Shown one piece after another: positions 1-9,942 of a DNA stretch of 28,552 nucleotides (position 1 is the first letter of the stretch; the number at the start of each line of letters is the position of its first letter). Source of the DNA: Phellopilus nigrolimitatus (taxonomy: Eukaryota > Basidiomycota > Agaricomycetes > Hymenochaetales > Hymenochaetaceae); NCBI GenBank assembly GCA_021029095.1, contig JAJOHG010000329.1, positions 1 to 28,552 of the forward strand. The letters run 5' to 3'. Position numbers and translations under genes: made by a program. Under the pieces are notes generated by a model. That model worked only from the letters and a program-made list of their open reading frames with translations. It was not told the DNA's origin and ran no database searches.

Positions 1-257
1 CGTGTGATCTAGTGTCTCTCTTACGCTGAGTCTTTTTCTGACACCGACTGTACACGGGAATTAACTAATCCCGCTCCCATACCGCAATGGAACAGGAAAG
101 ATGGAGGTGCTTCGTGCTCCACGCCGTCCTATGTTTTTGAGCGAGGCTATGTGCGCTCAGAACGCGCTAGCTCGCGCTGGCTGTCTCTGGTACATGTAAG
201 CGGGTGTCACGAGTGTCTGCGCTGATGTTTGAGAGCTATAGGCGTAACTGGAAATGC

Positions 258-264
258 TATAAAA
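258..264 (+). promoter_or_regulatory. TATA box of secreted-protein gene copy 1
   Basis: A TATAAAA heptamer lies 111 nt before the start codon at 369, a normal spacing for a fungal TATA-type promoter. The equivalent position of the duplicate at 2871 reads TATAATA, at nearly the same distance from its own start codon. Confidence 0.6.
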
Positions 265-368
265 GAGAGGAGGTGCAATGTGAGATGCCTCAGACATCCC
301 AAGTCTTAACTCTCAGACAATATCCAACAAAGTCCACAGCCTACCGCCCTACTTGAATACCATTGACC

Positions 369-1303
369 ATGCTCGCCAAATTCACAAGCTTGCTGTCTAT
401 CGTCTTGCTCACTGTCGCCAGCGCCCACGCCGAGACGCACACCGTTAGTTTCGAGAACAAGTACGCCTTTGTCTTTTGTCTCTCGATTCGCCGTCGCTGA
501 CTTCGTTAAAAATTGTTTTATACTTATAGGTGCGGTACTGGAACGGTGAGTTCACAAGGTTTATGCTGTCAAAAGGCCGTCGGTTAAACAAAGTCGATTT
601 TAGCCCAAGCTTATTCAGAGCGGCAACACGCTTTCGTCCGGACAACCCTTCAAATCGAACGGCCCTCTCGTCAGCGCCATTGCGTACGCCTTCTACCATT
701 GTCTTAGGAAATTTATTTCTTACTTTTCCCCGATTGAAACCGGCGAGCAGGTATCTGCAAACGGGTATGTTGCTTTTCTCTTTTCTCTTCTTACAAGAAT
801 AATTAAACAATATACATTCAGGCAATTGCGGCCTCAATGGCGAGAGATGCATAACCACCGAGATGACGCTTCAGAACCCAGACCCGAGCAAGCCAGGAAG
901 CGGCTCTAGCGCCGACCTTTCGCTCATCCCTCCGTGAGTTTATACAGAACCAAAATATCGAAGGGTGTTCAACTAGTCTTACTGTGTCTATGCAGCCTTG
1001 CGTTCTCCAAGACGACTGGCTTTAGGTACGAAAACGGATGCGATGGCCAGGGAAGAGACTGTACGTCCATATTTCGCTTGTCGGCATGCGCTTCTTGAAA
1101 TTAACACCAACGTTTGTTCATTCCAGGTACGTCGGCGGACTGCACCACCGCCTTCCACAAACCGAGCGACACGCAGGTCCAAGTCGCGTGCCAGGCGGAC
1201 AATGTACGCATTTTCTCTCCCCTCTTCACGGTGTATTAGGCCCTCAGCTCACTTGTGATCTCTCAAATTTCAGGTCAACCTCGTCGTCACCTTCTGCGAG
1301 TAA
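369..1303 (+). CDS. Small secreted cysteine-rich protein ('glycopeptide' type), copy 1
   Basis: Eight exons: 369-460, 530-545, 604-683, 751-764, 822-933, 996-1060, 1127-1203 and 1274-1303. They join in frame to 161 residues. Residues 1-21 are a signal peptide (hydrophobic SLLSIVLL core, cleavage after AHA). The mature protein starts ETHTVSFENKCGTGT and contains eight cysteines, a glycine/serine-rich PGSGSSADLSLIPP segment and an NGCDGQG motif, and it ends VVTFCE. I recognise this as the agaricomycete small secreted 'glycopeptide' family. Its function is not established, and the even cysteine number suggests a disulfide-stabilised extracellular fold. Exons 2 and 4 are only 16 and 14 nt long. 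They are supported because they restore the conserved sequences KCGTGT and AIAYLQTGNCG, and because the duplicate has identical exon lengths. The intron that interrupts the arginine codon before YENGCDG in copy 2 is absent here (the TTTAGGTACGAA stretch is continuous). Confidence 0.85.
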
Positions 1304-2084
1304 GCTGGGAAGGGAGGATGCTTTCCGTACAAAGTTGTGCTATAATACGTTTTGTATGTTGATGGGGGAAGAAGAGGAGTGCTCATCATAATTATACGTT
1401 GCTTAAATTTGACTTAAGCAAGGATCAGAAGTCAGAACATTGATGTTGGAAGTCGCACATTTTAGTAAAGGCTGACAAAACATGCGCAGATGTCTCGACA
1501 TTCTTGGAGAAATTTGTCTTCAATGAAGATGAGTGCGTGAATGAGTTGCAGCGAATGCCTCCATGTAGCCTTCAGATATTCGTTGTGTTGGACCTGTTCC
1601 ACTGTTCACGGAAAACGCATCAAATATTTCACTTACTTAGACCGCGATGCAGCGATACTCATGGGAACGAAGGGACCCGTTGGCATGCGCTAAAACCCGT
1701 TAGAGATTGCGTGGTCTCCGCTAGCTCAATCGCCAATGCCGACGTGTTTCACGGCTTCGTGACGAGATTCTCGGATCATTTGTCCAGTCCAGTGAAGGCG
1801 CTGAAAAGAAGGGCTACGAGCTAATAAAACACCCCGGCCAAATATTCATTGGCATATACTAAGCCTATGTGATTTGAATTTATCAGAGAACATCGCTCTC
1901 TGTTCTGCGCTGAAAATATTTATAACATTGTGTGCGGATGATAGAGTGGTCAGCTCAGGTTGGCTTGCGCTCGCTGTTCTCAACCTGTGATGTGGTGTGC
2001 CGGTTGTGACATGATATCTACGAATACCCATTGATATTAGTTAGTTTTCTCAGAGCGTAAGAGAGATAGCATAATAGCATCTGC
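1304..2084. other. Intergenic region with no supported gene
   Basis: This is AT-rich sequence between the two tandem gene copies. An open frame at 1504-1824 exists, but it has no recognisable motif, no intron signals and no counterpart downstream of copy 2. I see no gene here. Confidence 0.6.
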
Positions 2085-2513
2085 CTTACGTTACTACAGA
2101 AACGTTTGCGTCACATGATTTTATTGCTTTTTTGGCTTCGATTTGCCACAAATTTTCAGAATTTCATATCTCAGTTAATTGTGGATAGTTTCTTTTCATT
2201 TCGATTTCTCGTGCAATGTAGGATGTCATATTATGGTGTATGATTATGAGCATCTTCTACATCACTTGAGTCTGAACCTGACACTCATTGATTGCGTATA
2301 TGCACTGACCAAATCTGCATTCGGACCCAACTGATGTAGAAGATGCTCATATTTATACAAAATAATAGTCATCCTACAGTACATGATTTTAGCAAGTGAG
2401 ATCAAAAGCAGCCATTTGCAATTGACTGAAATATGAATTTCTGAAATTCTGTGGCAACTCGAAGCCAAAAAAGGCAATGAAATTATGTGACGCATCCGTT
2501 TCTGCAACAGTGA
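2085..2513. mobile_element. Foldback, MITE-like element with long imperfect inverted repeats
   Basis: The left arm, from CAGAAACG at 2097 inward, is the imperfect reverse complement of the right arm ending CGTTTCTG at 2504. The match covers the 'gcgtcacat', 'ggcttcga' and 'ttgccaca' blocks. At the centre a 19-nt perfect inverted repeat (2246-2264 against 2332-2350, ATGAGCATCTTCTACATCA) encloses about 67 nt. The whole unit could fold into a hairpin of roughly 200 bp arms. It has no coding capacity, which fits a non-autonomous DNA element. I could not fix the exact ends or a target-site duplication. Confidence 0.6.
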
Positions 2514-2870
2514 CAAGTCTGAGGTCTACACGCTGCGCTCAACGAAGCTTGCTTTCTGCTGCACGACATATTTCCGGTTACTTCCGCAGGCCTGGCAGTG
2601 GCCTGTGTGGTCCAGCTCCTTTGCTATGTTAAGGCCAGTTTGCTCCTATCACTTATACGCGAGAACTCATTAAACCCGTTCCTAGACCGCAATGTAGCGC
2701 GAAAGGCGGAAGTGCATTGTGCTCCGCGCCACCCTATACTTCCATGCAAAGCTATGTGCCCTCAGAACACGCTGGTCAGCGCTAGTTTCCCTGGCGCATT
2801 TGAGCGGTCATCGCGGATATTTACTCTTACTTTCGGAAACTATAAGCGTGCTTTGCACCACAAAGAATTG
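2514..2870. other. Upstream region of copy 2, partly duplicated from upstream of copy 1
   Basis: From about 2675 this sequence aligns with positions 75-260, upstream of copy 1. The remainder shows nothing recognisable. Confidence 0.5.
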
Positions 2871-2877
2871 TATAATA
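2871..2877 (+). promoter_or_regulatory. TATA-like element of secreted-protein gene copy 2
   Basis: A TATAATA sequence lies 109 nt before the start codon at 2980, at the position equivalent to the TATAAAA of copy 1. The weaker match could mean different promoter strength. Confidence 0.45.
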
Positions 2878-2979
2878 GTGTGCAATGTGCGATGTCTCGA
2901 TCATCCCGCAAGTGCCAATTTCTCAGGTTACATCTAGCTCAGCCAAAAAATCTATCGACATTCTCGACTCTTATTGACG

Positions 2980-3964
2980 ATGTTCGCCAAATTCGCAAGC
3001 TTTCTGTCTATCGCCCTCCTCGCTATCGCGGGCGTCCATGCCGAGTCGCATACCATTAGCTTCGAGAACAAGTACATCTTTGCCTTTATCTGTCTATCTC
3101 TTAATCCATCACAGCTGACTTCGTTGAACTCCTTTCTTGCCTATAGGTGTGGCTCTGGGACAGTGAGTTCGGGCGTGTTCTGTTGCAGAGGTCGTTAGCT
3201 GAGCGAAGTCGATTCTAGCCCAAGCTTGTCCAGAGCGGCAACACGCTTTCGACTGGACAGCCCTACACCTCAAACGGGCCTTTCGTTAGCGCCATTGCGT
3301 ACGCCTTCTACTATTGTTTTAGTGAATTTGTTTCTTAACGTTTTCCATTTTAAAATGACGAGCAGATACCTGCAGACAGGTATGTTGCTTCTCTCCTTTC
3401 TCTCCTTTGTAGAATAATTGAGCGATATACATTCAGGAAATTGCGGCCTTAATGGCGAGAAATGCATGACCGTCGAGATGACACTTCAGGACCCAGACCC
3501 GAGCAAGCCAGGAAGCGGCTCTAGTGCCGACATTTCGCTCATCCCTCCGTGAGTTTAAACGTAACCGGGATATCTTGTGCTCGGTTAGTTCTGACACGTC
3601 TGCGCAGGCTCGCGTTCTCTAAGGCGAGCGGCTTCAGGTGCGTCTTTGACGGTTCCCGTAGCTTATTTTACGGTGGCTTATTTGCGATGCGTAGGTACGA
3701 GAATGGATGTGACGGCCAGGGCAAAGCCTGTACGTCCATACTTCGCTTACCAATACACAATTTTTGAGGCTAACATTGGTTTTCGTCCGTTTAAGGTGCG
3801 TCGGCGGACTGCACCTCTGCCTTCCGCCAGTCGGATCAAACGCAGGTCCAGTCCGCGTGCCAGGCGAATAACGTACGTCTTTTCTATTCTCGAATGTCAG
3901 ATCCACAGCTCATTTATGATCTTTCGTAACTTAGGTCAACCTCGTCGTCACCTTCTGCGAATGA
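2980..3964 (+). CDS. Small secreted cysteine-rich protein ('glycopeptide' type), copy 2
   Basis: Nine exons: 2980-3071, 3147-3162, 3219-3298, 3366-3379, 3437-3548, 3608-3637, 3695-3729, 3796-3872 and 3935-3964. They join in frame to 161 residues, the same length as copy 1. The signal peptide is residues 1-21 (SFLSIALLAIAGVHA), and the mature start ESHTISFENKCGSGT, all eight cysteines and the end VVTFCE are conserved. The 16- and 14-nt micro-exons are preserved. An additional 57-nt intron (3638-3694, GTGCGT...GTAG) splits the arginine codon before YENGCDGQG, so this copy has one intron more than copy 1. Differences cluster after the last NGCDGQG motif (for example TSAFRQSDQ instead of TTAFHKPSD). 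Role unknown; secretion is inferred from the signal peptide. Confidence 0.85.
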
Positions 3965-4613
3965 GTCTATATGAGTCGGTATTTATTTTCGGAACAAAGT
4001 TGCTGGTGTATTATCTTGTATATGAATGGTCCTAGTGAACTAAATAGATATGTGAAATAGACAGTGTAGTTCTCATTAGATTTGTACGGTATGATGGGTG
4101 AACACAATGAGGACAAACTTAATTATATGGTAATATTAAAAGTTGAAGACGACATAACTCTTCGTCATCCGACTTCGGCCGACCTTTGCTTACAAGAAGT
4201 CCAGCTAAAGTCCTCGAGAATATTCATGTTTCTCTAATGTCGTATGCTGTTCTTTAAATTGGTGTCTTTCAAGATCACGTCAAGGTCGAGGAAGCATCAT
4301 ACATGGTACATCGTGGCATGGATCTGCAGACTGATTCCGTGACGCCGATCATATCAGAGTTTTAGCATGTGCGGTTGTAGGTACGTCTTGAGAGCGCTGT
4401 GTCGAAAATACACAGAAAAAAATACACACCGCGTAAGAGCCTTGTATCTATTCTCTGTAGTTTCGAGAATCTGGGTGAAGAATGTTCTGAGTCAGACAGG
4501 ATTTGAATAAATCTACATTGTATGGTGTGCCTTTGTGGCGTTCCATCGGAGCCGGTGCCTTGCACAGCCATCCGCAACGAGCCAGCCCTACCGACGCGTC
4601 CATCCTTACATTG
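3965..4613. other. Intergenic region with no supported gene
   Basis: Downstream region of secreted-protein copy 2 and upstream region of the next gene. I found no exon with protein-like composition and no repeat. Confidence 0.55.
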
Positions 4614-4620
4614 TATAAAC
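4614..4620 (+). promoter_or_regulatory. TATA box of the membrane protein gene
   Basis: TATAAAC lies 110 nt before the start codon at 4724. It is followed by the pyrimidine-rich stretch common near fungal transcription starts (around 4638-4690). Confidence 0.5.
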
Positions 4621-4723
4621 CACATTTGCGTCGCGATCTTTCTTCCCCATCTCTTGTTCTCTCACTGTCAATCTACTCACTGCAGTCTCTCTTTTTGAGA
4701 AACAGCTTCCACGGCCTTCGAGA

Positions 4724-6288
4724 ATGGTCAGGCTCAACAGCGGGTTATCTTCCCGCAACGACAGCTCTGGCGACGGGAACGAGGGCCGCGGACTCAGCGC
4801 GCTGCTGACGCCGAAGGTCACGTTCTGGGGAATGGTCGGCGCTACCATGGCTGCACTAAAGATAAAGGAACGTTGGGACGACCAGTGTATGTATTCGCCC
4901 TTCGTTAAAGCGCAATGGCTTATCATTCGTCCAGACCGGACCGTGCCTTCTAAACCTGGCGCCAACCCCCTCGCACCTCCCTCGTATAGGGACGACGATT
5001 GCGACACTGAGAGCGCGATAGGTCTCGATACCTCACTTAGTGTGCCGATGCGTACGAAAAGGAAGAGGAACTTCTGCATCTGCTGCGGCATCAAGTGAGT
5101 GGTATCGACTGCTATTTTTTGTGTAGTCCCTGATTTTGCCTCCCAGCTGCAGCCTCTTCTGCAAGGCGCTGGGCGTCGTGCTTCTCATTTTCACGATCTG
5201 GAACGGCATAAAGCTAGCCAAGTGGGCCTTGACTGTGAGGGCGCATACTTTCTGCCATGCATTATCCTCTCATTACTGTTGATTCTTAGCCGTCGCCAAC
5301 AGGCCTCGAGGGCATGCCCGAGTTCAGTAGCTCTCTAGGTTGCCTCGACGCGACACACTTCTTCCAGGATAGCACGGAGGGTACATTCTACACGGTCGCC
5401 GTCGGCGAAGACGCAGACCACAGCATTGTGGTCGAGGGCGGCGCAGTCGGGACGCTGGTGCTCGCGCCGAGCACGGCGGTCGACGAAGAGGTCGTCAAGA
5501 TCCGCGCGAGCGTCCGCACGAACGAGGCGAACCTGCTCGACAACATTGTGGTGCACACGCCAGATTCAGGCACGCAGGCACCGACAGGCACGGCGGGCAC
5601 AAGCTACTTCGGGCTCTCGTCGCCGGCCGACGCGAAGTCCGCGGGCGCGTGCCTGAGGTACGACCTGACGGTATACGTCCCGCCGAACTTGCGCACGCTC
5701 CGCATCACGGCGCGCGCGGTCGCGCAGGTCAAGTACGACTTCGGCGGGTCGCCGCGCGAGCTGCACGCGCTGCACATCGCGCTGGCGGCGCCGTCGCCGC
5801 TGAACCTCCTGCTGCCCACCGGGGGGCTGGCGGCGGACAACACCGAGATCGTGGTGCACGGCGGGTACGTCGTCGGGACGCTGCCGGTCGCGAACAGCAC
5901 GGCGGTGGACACGCGCGCGCCGGGAGACGCGGTGGCGCGGCTGGCGCTGGCGACGACGGCGTACCGCATCCCGGACGCGGGTGCGGTCGCGCACGTGCGG
6001 ACCGTGACGGGCGCGGGGCGCGCGGACTTCACGGTCGAGAACGCGGCCGGGCGGCGGGTCTGGAGCGAGCACGTGTCGCGCGGGCTGGCCGAGTCTGAGC
6101 TGCGCCTGACGTACAAGGACGCGCGGTTCAATGGGAAGGTGGAGCTGGATGCGCGGTCGTATTCTATGCGCAACGTGCAATCGGACATGAAGGCTGGAGA
6201 ACGGAATGGGGAGCGCTGGGTCGGGGACAAAGAGGGAGGTGATTTCCTCAGGGTGACTTCCACGGGTTGGGTCGGACTTTACTTTTAG
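4724..6288 (+). CDS. Single-pass membrane protein of an uncharacterised basidiomycete family
   Basis: Proposed exons 4724-4886, 4935-5094, 5147-5234 and 5290-6288 give 469 residues. The N-terminal ~105 residues are polar. A basic, cysteine-containing stretch (RTKRKRNFCICCGIN) is followed by one membrane segment, ALGVVLLIFTIWNGIKLAKW (about residues 113-132), so the N-terminus is probably cytosolic and the C-terminus outside (type II). After the conserved-looking PSPTGLEGMPEFSSSLGCL come about 320 residues rich in beta-type alternation, with repeated ADNTEIVVHGG / DHSIVVEGGAVG-like units, ending in VGLYF. Proteins of this layout are common in Agaricomycetes but have no assigned function that I know. 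The first intron (4887-4934, GTATGT...CAG) is optional: it is 48 nt, and reading through it is also in frame. The last exon is strikingly GC-rich, which creates long spurious open frames on the other strand. Confidence 0.75.
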
Positions 6289-6637
6289 GTGTATGTCTGT
6301 AAGGACTTTTTCGTATTCGCCGGGTTCTACGGCTTCAAGAGTTGAAAATTTGAGAAGAATATACTAATAGTACATGTACATAAGTACAAAAAAAAAAAAA
6401 AAAAAACGTACATGCAAATGCTGCATGGGGTCGCTCGTGTCTGTGTGCTCGTGCGCATTGATTCAGGCCATACATGCAGTTCGATCGAAACGTCTTCGTC
6501 TATCGCTTCGCAGGCTTATTGCACCGGCTTACAAACCGCAGAAATAATATAATTACTTCACAGTGCATCTCTACGATACAGTTATAAGCGCTTCTAACGG
6601 CGATCTAGTAGGTCTCCACGACTATTAGCGCCAGAGA
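6289..6637. other. Convergent 3' intergenic region with an A19 tract
   Basis: Region between two genes that end towards each other. It contains a run of 19 A (6388-6406) just after the palindromic TACATGTACA. No gene seen. Confidence 0.6.
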
Positions 6638-7236
6638 TTATACTTCATTATTGTCTTCCCGTGGTAGCCGCAACGATCCGACAAACTCTACCAGCCATTT
6701 GCACCTTAGATCAAGGTAGCGCAAGTTCGGCATGACTGGGTACCGGGCGAGGTCGTTGCGCTTAGTAGTGTCGATGATAGAACCGGGAAAGGGTTGAGGC
6801 GCGTTGAGAATATTCAAGGGAAGATTAGGATCTCTGCAGACTTTTCGAGCATAAGACAGGTCAGTATCTGCTTTTTTTTTCTCGGATGCCTTAAAGGAAA
6901 GAAGCAGGACATACCCCTGAGGTACAGCGATTTATCTTCGGTGGCATTGTCGTAGACCAACCCGTAGTAGAGCTTATACTCTTTGTGCTTCTTGATGATT
7001 TCGCCTGAGGAGACAGAGTAATTAGTCGATATAGACATCGCGGCATCGATATTGACCCCTTTACATTCGTAAAGCATTTTGATGTACTCCTTGGCAAAGC
7101 CCAGGTCCAGAGCTCCAGGGTTCTCGTATGTCGACAGGACCCATTTATCCTTCGATTCCTCTACAAGTTTTAACAAGCCTTTCATGTACCTCTTTTTCAA
7201 TAAGCGTTGCTGAAGGTAGTAGCAGATTGATGACAT
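6638..7236 (-). CDS. Unrecognised small protein, outer gene of the left arm
   Basis: Exons on the minus strand: 7065-7236, 6915-7004 and 6638-6831, joined in frame to 151 residues ending LPREDNNEV. I do not recognise the family. A basic N-terminus (QQRLLKKRYMKGLLKL) precedes a conserved core: DKWV..ENPGAL..AKEYIK.LY, then KHKEYKLYYGLV. This core is shared with the outer gene of the right arm (KWV..NPGAL..AKEHVKKIY and RHKYKLYYSLV). Both genes have introns at equivalent positions, which strongly supports the model. There is no signal peptide or membrane segment. The first intron (7005-7064, GTAAAG...CTCAG with a CTAAT branch site) is 60 nt, has no stop codon and keeps frame, so retention would insert 20 residues. 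The last intron is assumed to end at CAGAG, just before 6831. The outer position in a palindrome and the rapid divergence are its most notable traits. Confidence 0.6.
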
Positions 7237-8052
7237 TATTTAGGATGCCTGATACGATAGTGCCTATTAGCTTGCATGTTATGAAGGCCATTTGTACTGT
7301 CCAAACAATACCAGTGGAGACTCGGCGCGTCGCTGAGATTCACTACTTCGCGTTGTCATAGAGAACTACAAAGTGAAGAGCACAGCACACCTCTTCGGAG
7401 TAGCTCTGAGTTAACTTTGCGTAGGAAATGTGGCACCCGTTGCCTGTGTAGGATTTATAACCGAGATAGGTCAAGAATAGACAACATAACAAATGGGGCG
7501 AAATGCTGCACATCGCTATTGGCGAGTTCATGATTCGTTGCGAAGGAATGCTTGGTCATGTGGCGAGTATTAAGATTGCGTGTCACAGCAGTTTAGGGGA
7601 CCACGCATTTTTGAGCATTTCGGAATATCAGAAGACCTTTCAAACTCGACAAACCAGCCGCGTTCACCAAACCACGGTGGCAATCCTACCAGACTGCGCC
7701 AGAGCAGGTAAGGGTCATGCGCTAGTTCTAGAAGATATGAGAGCTTGCTGCTCGGTTCCGCACATTTCCTATTGAGACAGCTTGATTTTCCCCCAGACAT
7801 TAAGACCGTTGAGCCAGTGGTCCAGGCCCTCGATTGACATTGATGCAGATGCGACAGCGATTATCTCAATGTAGCAATTTAACAAGTATGCAGACATGAA
7901 GACATTCATTGCCTTGCAGCGCGTTTCCAGAGAGCCGGGAAAATAAACTTCAAATTATCTTCAGCGCCGAGTTCTTCCCCATTAACGAAGTACATATTAC
8001 GTACCGGCTCTGGGGAAACCGTCATTCGCGCGGGTATGCCTTGGACTCAAGG
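7237..8052. other. Intergenic region of the left arm, promoter side of the outer gene
   Basis: Matches 14102-14855 in inverse orientation with moderate to high similarity. A TATAAAT on the minus strand (7453-7459), next to a conserved CCTACACA, is a candidate promoter for the outer gene. Small open frames here are not maintained between the arms and are probably not coding. Confidence 0.5.
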
Positions 8053-9082
8053 TCATTCGTCGTCACTAGCGAATTCCATGTCTTGCACCTTCCTTCCCTT
8101 TTTGATCACACCACCTTTGCGTTTCTGTTTGGCAGGAGGGGGTTCGACAGGAGGGTTACGCGTTTCTTCAGGAATTTTGCGCGGCGGATTAGCTTCCTTC
8201 AGTTTGTAACTCGATGGAGGAGGCGGGGAAGGAGACGTCCTGCGAGGCTCTTTCCGCGCTATTTACAATCAGACAGACAGCTGAAGGGAGCATGAAAGAC
8301 GCACTTTTAGTCGGCGGAGGTGAGTTCCGACGAGGAGCGGCGGGAATCGGAATTGCAGGAGGGTTCAGACGGCATTTCCTTTGCTGTGCGTTTAATCCAA
8401 GCTTCTCAGTCCAAGATACGATGATGTACGTCAGAAACGCATTCATACGGTTCTGAGAGGCCCGGCTCACCGAGAACAGCTCGTTCGCGACGAAGATCGC
8501 GGCCTCCTCAGCGGACAATTCGGTCAACGGGATCGGAAGCGGCTTCTTGCCTGACGGGCCGAATATAATCTAGCGTGAAATGGATACCGTAAATTATAAG
8601 CGGAAAGGGCAAAGAAAGAAGGAAGGAAAGGATAAACGAAGGCACGAAGTCAGACGGGATGAGATGAAGAGCGGCGACGAGCTTACGACAAACTTTAATG
8701 TCGGCGCCCTTCTCGGCGCTCCAGTCTCCTATGAACAGGTCGCCTTGGGTGACAGTGCCCGCGAGGTTGTCCGCGAACGTCTCGAGCAGCGTTTCCGACA
8801 CGTCCGCGCCCTGGAATCATTTCACGTCCAAGGCCACCATATTAGCATCACAGCTTTGAAGCCTGGAAGAAGCAGAACACCGCGCACCACGAATCCCACC
8901 GCATCCTTTTCCTCCCATCGGCCCCTCCACCAGCGTCCCGCATCAGCTAGTCCGAGGTGCACGTCCCATCCCGGGACCGCCGCGTCGAAGTCGACCTTTG
9001 AGAGAAGCACGAAACGGTGCGTGCCTTGGTAGATGACTTGGATGAGGTCGTCAAGCGGACCGAATGCGTCGAACATGCTCAT
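8053..9082 (-). CDS. Putative PAXX/XLF-like DNA end-joining factor, left-arm copy
   Basis: Minus-strand exons: 8900-9082, 8694-8810, 8471-8569, 8305-8383 and 8053-8258, giving 227 residues, the same length as the right-arm copy. Residues ~1-133 look like a small beta-rich head: RFVLLSKVDFD, then GWDVHL with WWRGRWEE, then a helix ETLLETFADNLAG, then strands DLFIGDWSAEKGADIKIIFG and KPLPIPLTEL, then helix SAEEAAIFVANELF. This order resembles the head domain of PAXX in the XRCC4/XLF/PAXX superfamily. The tail is proline- and lysine-rich and ends KKGRKVQDMEFASDDE, a basic patch followed by an acidic-aromatic end similar in style to Ku-binding motifs. The assignment is my inference from residue pattern. 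Exon lengths and frame equal those of copy B, so both copies look intact. Differences include A6 instead of T6 and PPVEPPPAKQKRK in the tail. Confidence 0.75.
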
Positions 9083-9406
9083 GATGTTCTGCTTGAGCTG
9101 CCAGTACCAAGCCAGACAAGGTAGTAGAGAATGGTGTAAGGTGAAGGTGTTTGGCCAACGACGAAGACGCAAAGATTCACAATCTCCGAATTCTTACAAC
9201 TGCTACTTTAGTTCTACTGCGCTTGGCTCGTCTAACACATGCAATCGCTGCAAGGTTGTGAAAGAACCGATCTTAGCCATACGTCGTACCATCTCATCCT
9301 CTAGTGTCTTCCGGGACCTTAGACTCAGCGTGTATTTCTTTCCAAAAGGATAAAAGAAAGTCGTCCGAGGACGGCCTCTCATTTATATAAAGCTCTCCAA
9401 ACCATC
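9083..9406. other. Intergenic region between EMI1 and PAXX-like gene, left arm
   Basis: About 320 nt that must hold the EMI1 3' end and the PAXX-like promoter. It matches 12699-13071 inversely, but lacks roughly 50 nt found there, including the ACGCGT palindrome. Confidence 0.5.
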
Positions 9407-9942
9407 TCATGAGATTTCGTGGTGTTCCGTCAAATCACGAATGAGTTGTTTAGGAGGGAAGTTCTGCAGCGGTTCGCTATACAGAGAGGGTTATTCAAGA
9501 CAGCGAATTTGAATCAGTGAAGAAAAAAAGACTCACGTCCGCATGTCCCAAACGTCCTCGCTGCTTTTCGCCAGACGGCGCGTCGCCCACCACTCCGCTC
9601 TACGCCTGATCCACGCCTCGCGCTTCTCGTCCTGGTCGAGCGACTTCAGGCTCATGCAGAACTTGAAGTCCTCCATCTTTCGCCCACAGACGGCCTGCCC
9701 GCCGTACCTATAAAGCGACTTCAACTGGAAGCCGAGAGCTGCGAGGGGAGGGGGAAGAACACATGTCAAGTGTCAAAGAGGCTGTTATCGAGATGATTCG
9801 ACTTGACATGGACATGCTGACCATTGCAGGAAAGAAAATCATCGAGGAGGCTCATGCATCCTGGTATCTGCTCTGACGTCGGGTGAATGACCTGCAGTCG
9901 ACGCGTTTCTTGCTCTACAGCAGTTTTGAAGTCCACGGACAT
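9407..9942 (-). CDS. EMI1: EMI1-type twin CX9C protein (DUF3128), left-arm copy
   Basis: Minus-strand exons 9822-9942, 9537-9738 and 9407-9476 encode 130 residues. The core contains two CX9C motifs: C29-MSLLDDFLS-C39 and C58-GRKMEDFKF-C68. These are followed by the family signature KSLDQDEKREAWIRRRAEWW and SSEDVW. This is the DUF3128 / early meiotic induction protein 1 family. In yeast the member Emi1 is linked to induction of early meiotic genes, and the twin CX9C layout is typical of small mitochondrial intermembrane-space proteins oxidised by Mia40. The C-terminus here reads TEPLQNFPPKQL, closer to the EPL.NFPP pattern I know for the family than the right-arm copy (TGPLQNSPPKQL). The left copy may therefore be the more ancestral one. 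Confidence 0.88.

Larger units (their letters stand above)
75..1303 (+). repeat. Tandem duplication, unit 1 (promoter plus secreted-protein gene)
   Basis: This segment is repeated at about 2675-3964 in the same orientation. The similarity covers the upstream region (for example the shared 'accgcaatg' and 'tatgtgc' stretches around 80-155 and 2690-2760), all coding exons and most introns. Exon lengths match exactly between copies except where copy 2 has one more intron. The copies differ by many substitutions, so the duplication is not recent. Confidence 0.8.
2675..3964 (+). repeat. Tandem duplication, unit 2
   Basis: This is the downstream copy of the duplication described for 75-1303. It includes promoter sequence and the complete second secreted-protein gene. 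Confidence 0.8.

Noticed and set aside
1504..1824. 106-codon open frame between the secreted-protein copies
   Set aside because: It has no motif, no intron signals, no counterpart after copy 2 and an ordinary intergenic composition.
5388..6263. Long minus-strand open frames opposite the membrane protein gene
   Set aside because: They are Arg/Ala/Pro-rich shadows produced by the GC-rich coding exon on the plus strand, with no splice or motif support.
6388..6406. A19 run as evidence of a retroposed gene
   Set aside because: The upstream gene contains introns and the tract lies about 100 nt past its stop without flanking repeats. It is more likely a simple homopolymer.
7343..7531. Open frame upstream of the left outer gene, with a similar one at 14549-14705
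   Set aside because: The arms share the sequence but not the end of the frame, and it overlaps the candidate TATA region. It is better explained as conserved promoter/leader sequence.
8580..9032. 150-codon plus-strand open frame and its mirror at 13122-13574
   Set aside because: It is antisense to the PAXX-like exons and crosses their introns. It is conserved only because the arms are duplicates.
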